This document shows positions 1 to 5,498 of a DNA stretch of 5,498 nucleotides, one piece after another. This stretch comes from an uncultured Anaerovibrio sp. Its GTDB lineage: Bacteria > Bacillota > Negativicutes > Selenomonadales > Selenomonadaceae. Under the pieces are notes generated by a model, which was not told where the DNA came from, did no database searches, and saw only the letters and a list, made by a program, of their open reading frames with translations. The DNA is taken from the NCBI GenBank assembly GCA_902785445.1, contig CACZYN010000125.1, forward strand, positions 1-5,498, in the 5' to 3' direction. Position 1 is the stretch's first letter, and every line of letters begins with the position of its first letter. The translations under genes and the position numbers were made by a program.

Positions 1-283
1 CATTGGCTGTATTTTCCAGGGTAAAAAGGATGGCAAGGACAAGACCTACTATCTGTATAATGTTTGCGATCATCAGGAGTGCTACAAGGAAGTTGGCTCC
101 CAGGCCATTTCCTACACCACTGGTGTACCAGCTATGATTGGCGCCATGCTGGTCATGAACGGTACTTGGAATAAGCCTGGTGTATATAACATTGAGGAAT
201 TTGATCCGGATCCATTTATGGAGGCCTTGAACAAGTGGGGACTTCCTTGGCAGGAAAGCCATAAACCTGCTTTGGTGGACTAA
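1..283 (+). CDS. Carboxynorspermidine/carboxyspermidine dehydrogenase, C-terminal part (5' end outside window)
   Basis: Reading codons from base 2 gives 93 residues without a stop, ending at TAA 281-283. I recognise the C-terminus of the saccharopine dehydrogenase-like (LYS1) carboxynorspermidine dehydrogenase family, with signature stretches YNVCDHQECYKEVGSQA, SYTTGVPAMIGAM and the tail EEFDPDPFMEALNKWGLPW. The family enzyme is cytoplasmic. It uses NADPH to condense L-aspartate beta-semialdehyde with putrescine or 1,3-diaminopropane, giving carboxyspermidine or carboxynorspermidine. The NAD(P)-binding N-terminal domain lies upstream of the window, so its integrity cannot be judged. The next gene encodes the decarboxylase for this product and starts on the last base of this stop codon (TAATG), which supports the assignment and suggests translational coupling. 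Which diamine is preferred cannot be read from this fragment. Confidence 0.93.
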   Translation, partial: IGCIFQGKKDGKDKTYYLYNVCDHQECYKEVGSQAISYTTGVPAMIGAMLVMNGTWNKPGVYNIEEFDPDPFMEALNKWGLPWQESHKPALVD

Positions 284-1473
284 TGAGCCTTGACTATCAG
301 CCTAAATGGCTGTATGAGGTGCCTTCCCCCAGCTATGTGGTGGAGGAGGGCCGGTTAAAGCATAATCTGGACATTTTAAAGGGAGTCCAGGATAGAACTG
401 GTTGCAGTATTTTGTTGGCTCAAAAGGCTTTTTCCATGTTCCATTTCTATCCCCTTATCAGCTCCTATCTAAAAGGAACTACGGCCAGTGGACTCTATGA
501 GGCTAAGCTGGCCCATGAGGAATTTCCCGGGGAAAACCATATTTTTTCTCCTGCCTATCAGGACAAGGACTTTCCGGAGATTTTGTCAATTTGTGACCAT
601 ATAGTGTTCAATTCTCCTGATCAGTTGAAAAAGTTTGCCCCTATGGCCAGGAAAGCTGGACGCTCCTACGGACTTAGAATAAATCCGGAGCATTCCACCC
701 AGCCACCGGAGCATGCTATTTACGATCCCTGTTCCGGGGACAGCCGTCTAGGCACCAAGCTTAGCGAGCTGGAGAAGGCCTTGGCAGAGGCTCCCCAGGA
801 TGAATTTCTCTACGGCATCAGCGGGCTGCATTTTCATACTCTGTGTGAGCAGGGAGCAGAGCCTTTGGCGGAGACCCTTGAGGCGGTGGAGGAAAAATTT
901 GGTAAATATTTCCAGCACCTTAAATGGTTGAACTTTGGTGGTGGTCATCATATCACCAGAGAAGATTACAATCTTGCTCTTCTGGAAAAATGCATTAATA
1001 AAATTCAGACAAAATACAGTCTAAAGGTGTATATTGAACCTGGGGAGGCTGTGGCCCTTGATGCGGGCTTTTTGGTGGCGACAGTATTGGAAATTATTGA
1101 AGCTACTTCCGATAACGGACGCCAGGCCAATATTGCCATTTTAGACACCTCGGCAGCCTGCCACATGCCAGATGTTTTGGAAATGCCCTACAGACCACCT
1201 CTGATGGGCAGCGGTGAAGCGAGAGAGAAGCCTTATACCTACACATTGGCAGGACCTACCTGCTTGGCAGGGGATACAATAGGTACCTATTCCTTTGCGG
1301 AATCCTTAAAGCCGGGTGATCGGCTCTTATTTGGGGACATGGCTATTTACAGTATGGTAAAGAACAATACCTTTAACGGGATGCCTTTGCCAGCCATTTG
1401 TGCGGTGTCCGATAATGAAGATGTAGAAATTGTGCGGGAATTTGCTTATGAAGACTTTAAAATGCGGCTTTAG
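283..1473 (+). CDS. nspC: Carboxynorspermidine (carboxyspermidine) decarboxylase
   Basis: This 396-residue cytoplasmic enzyme is of normal length for NspC, a PLP-dependent fold type III decarboxylase (alanine racemase/ornithine decarboxylase superfamily). It converts carboxynorspermidine or carboxyspermidine to norspermidine or spermidine. The expected landmarks are present: the PLP lysine K48 in LLAQKAF, an N-terminal TIM barrel with LHFHTLCE (182-189), the phosphate-binding glycine run NFGGGHH (217-223), EPGEA (252-256) and, in the C-terminal beta domain, GPTCLAGD (324-331) with C327 as the likely active-site cysteine contributed across the dimer. FGDMAIYSMVKNNTFNG (350-366) also fits the family. 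The ATG at 283 overlaps the upstream dehydrogenase stop by one base and has only a short GGTGGA stretch just before it, so coupled translation is likely. No truncation or missing catalytic residue is seen. Diamine-length specificity is undetermined. Confidence 0.96.
   Translation: MSLDYQPKWLYEVPSPSYVVEEGRLKHNLDILKGVQDRTGCSILLAQKAFSMFHFYPLISSYLKGTTASGLYEAKLAHEEFPGENHIFSPAYQDKDFPEILSICDHIVFNSPDQLKKFAPMARKAGRSYGLRINPEHSTQPPEHAIYDPCSGDSRLGTKLSELEKALAEAPQDEFLYGISGLHFHTLCEQGAEPLAETLEAVEEKFGKYFQHLKWLNFGGGHHITREDYNLALLEKCINKIQTKYSLKVYIEPGEAVALDAGFLVATVLEIIEATSDNGRQANIAILDTSAACHMPDVLEMPYRPPLMGSGEAREKPYTYTLAGPTCLAGDTIGTYSFAESLKPGDRLLFGDMAIYSMVKNNTFNGMPLPAICAVSDNEDVEIVREFAYEDFKMRL
1436..1440 (+). promoter_or_regulatory. 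Probable ribosome binding site for the lipase gene, inside nspC
   Basis: GGGAA lies seven bases before the ATG at 1448, within the nspC coding region. It favours 1448 over the in-frame TTG at 1430, because translation from 1448 begins directly with a canonical signal peptide. The match to a Shine-Dalgarno sequence is only partial, and coupling to nspC translation may contribute. Confidence 0.45.
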
Positions 1474-2806
1474 AATTCTAATTACAACAGTTTTTGCGTT
1501 AGTTTTTATGTTGGGGACAGTTCAGGCTGCTGGGTCCAAGGAAGAAAAAATCCAAAGTGCCACGGTGCAGTTTTATTGTGCCATGGGGGATATGTTGGCC
1601 TATAATAGCCAATTAAATGAAGTGATACGTAATGTCATCTCGGATTTTGGCTATGAAACGGTGAGCTTTACCAATCAGAACACAAAGGCAGCTACCAATT
1701 TTGTCATGTTTAAAAGCAAGGAGCCGGATGAACTCACCGGGCGAAAAATCTATATTTTATCTGTACCCGGTACGGAAAAAATGAAGGATGTGGAAGTGGA
1801 TCTGCGTTTTGGCAAGGTTCTCTTTGGTGGAGAAACTCCAGCCCAGTTTGAGGAGTATGCTCAGCAGAAGCAAACCTATTCCAATCAGCCATTAGTTCAT
1901 CGTGGTTTTAATGATTATACCCAGACGGCATTTTTTACCCCGGGACCTGATGGTGCCCTGGGGGTGGATAAAATACGGGAATTTGCTGATGACAGCGATG
2001 AACACCTGATTATTACCGGACATAGCTTGGGTGGAGCCGTGGCAGTTCTTCTGGGTACCAGACTGCAGTGTATGGGCATACCCCCTGAAAATGTGGAGGT
2101 AGTGACCTTTGGAGCCCCTGCTGTAGGCAACCAGGCTTTTGCCGATGCATATGGAGCCAAACTAAAATACACCAGATACACCATGAGTGGTGATCCAGTG
2201 CAGGGGATGCTTCAAATGCTAAAATCGGGCTATGTTCAGACTGGCGAAGAGATTAAATGTAAGCGTAATGCCAACTCTCATCGCTTTAGTCATAACATGT
2301 CCGAATATCTGGACTATTCTATTCGTAATTACCTGGATGTACTTCAGCAGGAAGGTATTCTATACAACGATTATGTGGATACCAGTGGAGTAAAGGATGG
2401 TTTCTCTCTGTCAACCAAGCAAGTAAAGGATCGGGTATATTTAACTCCGGCTGTTATTAATTTACCAGATGATTTGCTGAATGATGCGGATTATATGGGG
2501 CGTTTGACAGAGCTTTTATCTACCCATGGATTTAAGGAGCTTGTCAAGGGAGGGGAAACAGATCTCACCAGTCAAATCAAGGAAGCTCAAAAATATGGCT
2601 GTGACCGAATGTCGCACGTTAATATAGATGCCAAGCTGATAAAAAAGAATGTATATCAGATATCGGTAAATGAAGAAATTACCGATGTTTATGGCAATAT
2701 TCTCAGTACTCAGACCTGTGGAACAACTACAGACAATATATCACCACTTGAAGCAGTTTTTTATGGATTAAGCCGCTGTGCCACCAGCCGGCAGATGTTT
2801 AGATAA
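1448..2806 (+). CDS. Secreted class 3 lipase (alpha/beta hydrolase) with an extra C-terminal domain
   Basis: The ATG at 1448 gives 452 residues; the in-frame TTG at 1430 would add six residues ahead of the signal peptide and is less likely. Residues 1-27 form a Sec signal peptide: K2, K5 and R9, a hydrophobic core about 10-25, and cleavage after VQA (27). There is no lipobox. The lipase_3 domain spans about 80-290. It shows SVPGTE (105-110, oxyanion-loop region), VHRGF (150-154), the nucleophile elbow GHSLGG (191-196, Ser193), FGAP (221-224), a likely catalytic Asp249 in SGDPV, and a likely catalytic His282 in HNMSEYL. The family hydrolyses acylglycerols or other lipid esters; the actual substrate is unknown. 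Residues about 300-452 are not part of the lipase core and I cannot assign them firmly. The mature protein has six cysteines (44, 208, 271, 385, 424, 444), so disulfides are possible. The gene overlaps nspC by 26 bases and precedes a MarR gene by 12. Confidence 0.88.
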   Translation: MKTLKCGFRILITTVFALVFMLGTVQAAGSKEEKIQSATVQFYCAMGDMLAYNSQLNEVIRNVISDFGYETVSFTNQNTKAATNFVMFKSKEPDELTGRKIYILSVPGTEKMKDVEVDLRFGKVLFGGETPAQFEEYAQQKQTYSNQPLVHRGFNDYTQTAFFTPGPDGALGVDKIREFADDSDEHLIITGHSLGGAVAVLLGTRLQCMGIPPENVEVVTFGAPAVGNQAFADAYGAKLKYTRYTMSGDPVQGMLQMLKSGYVQTGEEIKCKRNANSHRFSHNMSEYLDYSIRNYLDVLQQEGILYNDYVDTSGVKDGFSLSTKQVKDRVYLTPAVINLPDDLLNDADYMGRLTELLSTHGFKELVKGGETDLTSQIKEAQKYGCDRMSHVNIDAKLIKKNVYQISVNEEITDVYGNILSTQTCGTTTDNISPLEAVFYGLSRCATSRQMFR

Positions 2807-2810
2807 GGGG
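2805..2810 (+). promoter_or_regulatory. Ribosome binding site of the MarR-family gene
   Basis: AAGGGG lies eight bases upstream of the ATG at 2819 and partly overlaps the lipase stop codon TAA (2804-2806). It is the best-spaced Shine-Dalgarno sequence in the window and fixes the start of the regulator. The 12-base gap between the two genes has no room for a separate promoter, so the regulator is probably read from the lipase transcript or from a promoter within an upstream gene. Confidence 0.75.
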
Positions 2811-2818
2811 TAGAAATA

Positions 2819-3259
2819 ATGGATAATAAGTATTTGACCCGTAGCATCGAAATGACCATGTCAGCGTTAATAATGTACTGGAAGAACTATTTTGAGTCCA
2901 ATATGGAAAAATATTCCATAAAAACAGTTACTATGGGAGCTGTTCTGTATTCGGCCTACAAGCATGAAGGGGTAGTTCAGGATGATATCTGTAAAATGCT
3001 CAATATGGACAAGGCCTATGTGACCCGGGAGCTTAATTCTCTGGAAAGGCTTGGTTATATTGTTCGGGAAAAGGATAGCGAGGATCATCGGAAAAATCAT
3101 ATATATGTGACGCAATCCGGAGTGGAAGTAGCTAATACCATTGAAAAAGTGCGCAACGACTGGTCAGCTATCGAATATGAAAATTTTACCGAAGATGATA
3201 AGAAGTTTTTCTTGTCCCTAATAAATAAAATGCATAACAATATTAAAGCCCATATTTGA
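2819..3259 (+). CDS. MarR-family winged-helix transcriptional regulator
   Basis: This 146-residue protein has the usual length and layout of MarR repressors, which act as dimeric cytoplasmic DNA-binding proteins. Helical N- and C-terminal segments (about 1-35 and 105-146) would form the dimer interface. The winged helix-turn-helix lies at about 50-100: QDDICKMLNMDKAYVTREL is the helix-turn-helix, LERLGYIVRE leads into the wing, and DSEDHRKNHIYVTQSG matches the family wing motif D..D.R...-.-.LT..G. MarR proteins commonly respond to small phenolic or other organic ligands and often control neighbouring genes and themselves. Neither ligand nor target can be read here, and no palindromic operator was found in the 12 bases upstream. 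Base composition is visibly more AT-rich than nspC, by rough reading only. The 3' end overlaps the convergent M20 gene by 17 bases. Confidence 0.9.
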   Translation: MDNKYLTRSIEMTMSALIMYWKNYFESNMEKYSIKTVTMGAVLYSAYKHEGVVQDDICKMLNMDKAYVTRELNSLERLGYIVREKDSEDHRKNHIYVTQSGVEVANTIEKVRNDWSAIEYENFTEDDKKFFLSLINKMHNNIKAHI

Positions 3260-4373
3260 TTAGATCTACCACGGTCATAGCCATAGCTTTTACGGCCTTG
3301 ATAGCCATGTTTTTGCCAAACTGGCTGTTGGCCGCAGCAGCGAACTCCGGAGTATGGGCTGCAATATCGGAGCCAATTTGAATTTCTGGTTGAATAGTTG
3401 GAAGCAGGTGGCTTACATTACCTACATCTGTGGAGCCATCGGCGTAATCATCAGCGTAAATTTTTATATCGTTAATACCCACAGTTTGAAGATTATTTAG
3501 CAGATATTTTTCAAGCTGTTTGTTATTTAGCAGGTTTTTAAACAGAGGCTCATAATGGAATAAATCCAGGGTGGTTCCATGCTGGTCAGAAACTTTTCTG
3601 GCCAGGTTTTTTATTTGGGGCAGCATGGTTTCCTCTAAATATTCGGCTTGCAAAGCTCGGATGGTGGCGCGCATTACCGCCCTTTCAGGAACAATATTGG
3701 GTGCTGTACCGCCTTCAGTAATGATTTTGCCAATTATATAAGGTTCGGTAAAGGATTTCTCCAATTCACTAAATTGCTGATAAAAATCCACCAGAGCATC
3801 CAAGGCGTTTATCCCATGATAATCTGGATCTGCCACATGGGCCGGCTTGCCTGTAAAGGTAAATTGCAATGGGTGGGTAGCATAGGAGGTACCCCCAATG
3901 GAGGTATCACTGCCAGGATGACAAATTAGGGCAGCATCTAAACCAGAAAAAATCCCAGCTTCACTCATCATAACCTTACTGCCAAGGGTTTCTTCAGCAG
4001 GACAACCCACAATATGAACAGTGACACTATCTGGCAATAGTTCAGCGCAGATTACTCCCGCTGTAACACTCATGGCAGCAATTAAATTATGTCCGCAGCC
4101 ATGACCTATTTCCGGCAAGGCATCATATTCGGCCAAAAAGCCAACGTGAAGAGCTCCGTTGCCCTTTGTGGCTTTAAAAGCTGTGGGAAAGGTTTCCGGC
4201 AGGACATCTTCCAGAATAAATCCCTTTTGGTTCAACAGGTTTCGCAGATAGGCAGAGGCTTTAACTTCTTCACAGCCCAGTTCTGGATTGGCATGAAGAT
4301 ATTCTGCAATGTTATACAGCAATTCTTTATTTTGCTCGGCCAATTGGCAGAGCTGTTCCTTTAATTTATCCAT
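3243..4373 (-). CDS. M20-family metal-dependent amidohydrolase/peptidase (AbgB/ACY1L2-like)
   Basis: This complete 376-residue protein belongs to the M20D branch, whose members remove acyl groups or cleave amide bonds in N-acyl amino acids, p-aminobenzoyl-glutamate or small dipeptides. Residues expected to bind the two metal ions are present: C93 and H95 in HGCGHN (91-96), E127/E128 in PAEE, H152 in CHPG and H340 in AHTPEF. GFLAEYDALP (78-87) is typical of AbgB-like enzymes. The inserted dimerisation domain (about 167-280) carries TGKPAH (174-179) and GINALDAL (187-194). STDVGNVS (314-321) is the family C-terminal motif. No signal peptide is seen, so it should be cytoplasmic. The ATG is nine bases after the stop of the substrate-binding protein gene. 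The nearest strong Shine-Dalgarno (AAGGAG, minus strand of 4389-4394) is 15 bases away, and an in-frame stop just upstream excludes a longer protein. The exact substrate is unknown. Confidence 0.9.
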   Translation of the reverse strand: MDKLKEQLCQLAEQNKELLYNIAEYLHANPELGCEEVKASAYLRNLLNQKGFILEDVLPETFPTAFKATKGNGALHVGFLAEYDALPEIGHGCGHNLIAAMSVTAGVICAELLPDSVTVHIVGCPAEETLGSKVMMSEAGIFSGLDAALICHPGSDTSIGGTSYATHPLQFTFTGKPAHVADPDYHGINALDALVDFYQQFSELEKSFTEPYIIGKIITEGGTAPNIVPERAVMRATIRALQAEYLEETMLPQIKNLARKVSDQHGTTLDLFHYEPLFKNLLNNKQLEKYLLNNLQTVGINDIKIYADDYADGSTDVGNVSHLLPTIQPEIQIGSDIAAHTPEFAAAANSQFGKNMAIKAVKAMAMTVVDLIKYGL

Positions 4374-4382
4374 ATCTGTTAT

Positions 4383-5498
4383 TTATTTCTCCTTGTAGGC
4401 TTTTATCAGGTCAATAGGCCCCATTGGGGAAGCAATATACCCCTTGAATTTAGGATTTACCACCATAACCTGGTTGGTATAGTACACAGGAATGATTACA
4501 CAGTCATCAAAAAGAAGTTTTTCCGCCTGATGGAGAAGCTGAAGACGTTTGGCAGGATCAGCTTCCTTATGGGCTTGCTCCAGTAAGTGGTCGTAGACTG
4601 GATTATGATACTGGGCATCGTTGGTTTTATCACTGAATACATCAAGGAAATTTATAGGGTCAGCAAAATCCGCAATCCAGTTGGCAATGGCTATCTGATA
4701 CTGGCCATTTTCCCGGGTAGCGTAGAAAACCTTAGTTTCCTGATTTGTCAGTTCCGCTTCCACCCCCAGATGTTCTTTCCACATGGATTGCAGGGCTTCA
4801 GAAATAGCCTTGTTCATTTCATTGGTATTGTAAAGAATGGTTACAGCTTCACCTTTGTAGCCAGAGGCAGCCAGCATTTCTTTGGCTAATTGAGGATTTT
4901 CGTTGATAAGCGAACCTGTTTCTTGGGCAAAATCCTTACCGTTGGCATTTATTCCTGGTGGTACGAAGGTGGTGGCAGCCTGTTTGCCATTTTTAATTAC
5001 TTTATCAATCAATTCCTGGCGAGTAACAGCCGCAGCAAAGGCCTTGCGGACCTTAACATTGTCAAAAGGCGGTTTGCTAACATTAAACACATAATAGCTT
5101 GTGCCTAAAAGAGGGGCAACCTTATACAGCCCCATTTTTTCCAAGCGTTCTTCATCGGCAGCTGGTGGGTCCAGAATAATATCAGTTAGGTTACTTTCCA
5201 GCATAGTTAAACGAGTGCTTTTGGATTCACTGATCGGCATCTTTATCCATTGGGATTTAACAACATCCTTATTCCAATAATTTTCATTTTGTTCAAGAAC
5301 TATTTCACTGGAATGGGCCCATTTGATTATTTTGTACGGTCCACATCCTATGATGGTTTTGTAATTGCTGGCCCAGGTGTACGGGGCATTTTCAACAACA
5401 TGCTTTGGCACAGGATAAAAGGCGTGAAAAGCAGTAAGGTCGAGGAAATAAGGAGCCGGGGCAGTCAGGGTAACTGACAATGTGTAGTCATCAAGAGC
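4383..5498 (-). CDS. Family 5 (OppA/DppA-type) peptide ABC transporter substrate-binding protein, N-terminus outside window
   Basis: The frame is open to the window edge and gives 371 C-terminal residues, so the TTG at 5480-5478 is not the start: the preceding residues ALDDYT continue the family pattern. Probably 150-200 N-terminal residues, including the export signal or lipobox, are missing. SBP_bac_5 features include TLTAPAPYFLDL with PVPKHVVE near the start of the fragment, GCGPYKI (51-57), ENYWNKD, a VRKAFAAAVTRQELID segment (about 150-165), ADFADPINFLDVF (276-288) and the closing pattern of YDHLLEQAHKEADPAKR, AEKLLFDDCVIIPVYY and FKGY. Such proteins sit outside the cytoplasmic membrane and deliver oligopeptides or dipeptides to an Opp/Dpp permease. 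The permease and ATPase genes are not in the window. The M20 hydrolase gene follows after nine bases, suggesting uptake and cleavage of the same substrate class. Confidence 0.92.
   Translation of the reverse strand, partial: ALDDYTLSVTLTAPAPYFLDLTAFHAFYPVPKHVVENAPYTWASNYKTIIGCGPYKIIKWAHSSEIVLEQNENYWNKDVVKSQWIKMPISESKSTRLTMLESNLTDIILDPPAADEERLEKMGLYKVAPLLGTSYYVFNVSKPPFDNVKVRKAFAAAVTRQELIDKVIKNGKQAATTFVPPGINANGKDFAQETGSLINENPQLAKEMLAASGYKGEAVTILYNTNEMNKAISEALQSMWKEHLGVEAELTNQETKVFYATRENGQYQIAIANWIADFADPINFLDVFSDKTNDAQYHNPVYDHLLEQAHKEADPAKRLQLLHQAEKLLFDDCVIIPVYYTNQVMVVNPKFKGYIASPMGPIDLIKAYKEK

Noticed and set aside
748..951. 67-residue minus-strand open frame inside nspC
   Set aside because: It is antisense to conserved nspC coding sequence and shows no recognisable domain.
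1915..2184. 89-residue open frame on the minus strand inside the lipase gene
   Set aside because: It lies wholly within a well-supported gene, has no recognisable motif, and has a composition typical of an antisense shadow.
3261..3268. TAGATCTA palindrome at the convergent junction as an operator or terminator
   Set aside because: Eight bases is too short to be significant, it is AT-rich with no loop or T run, and it lies within the M20 coding region.
4587..5108. Several plus-strand open frames of 63-100 residues opposite the substrate-binding protein gene
   Set aside because: They have no family motifs and overlap each other in different frames, while the opposite strand shows clear conserved protein features.
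5478..5480. TTG on the minus strand as the start of the substrate-binding protein
   Set aside because: The frame continues to the window edge with residues (ALDDYT) that fit the family just before this codon, and a 365-residue protein would lack the N-terminal lobe and export signal. It is an internal leucine.

Overview
The window is densely coding, with almost no intergenic DNA, and holds six protein genes in two convergent blocks. No RNA gene, mobile element, CRISPR array, long repeat or clear terminator was found. GC content is moderate, visibly higher in nspC and lower in the marR gene. The gene families suggest an anaerobic Bacillota-type bacterium. A selenomonad or other Negativicutes lineage is my best guess, but nothing in the window proves the taxonomy.

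Plus-strand block (1-3259): the 3' end of a carboxynorspermidine/carboxyspermidine dehydrogenase gene is followed, with a TAATG stop/start overlap, by nspC (carboxynorspermidine decarboxylase). Together they form the aspartate-semialdehyde-dependent route to spermidine or norspermidine. A gene for a secreted class 3 lipase with an extra C-terminal domain starts inside the last 26 bases of nspC. A MarR-family regulator follows 12 bases after the lipase, behind a good ribosome binding site. The one-base overlap, 26-base overlap and 12-base gap make a single polycistronic transcript likely, although polyamine synthesis, an exported lipase and a MarR regulator are not an obvious functional set.

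Minus-strand block (5498-3243): the C-terminal two thirds or so of an OppA/DppA-type family 5 substrate-binding protein gene, truncated by the window edge, is followed after 9 bases by an M20-family (AbgB/ACY1L2-like) metal-dependent amidohydrolase. The pair suggests uptake of a peptide or an N-acylated/amide-linked amino acid, followed by cytoplasmic hydrolysis.

The two blocks meet tail to tail, and the marR and M20 coding regions overlap by 17 bases. No operator, riboswitch or promoter can be assigned: the 5' ends of both transcription units lie outside the window. The most interesting items are the uncharacterised C-terminal region of the lipase and the coupling of lipase and MarR genes to the polyamine genes.
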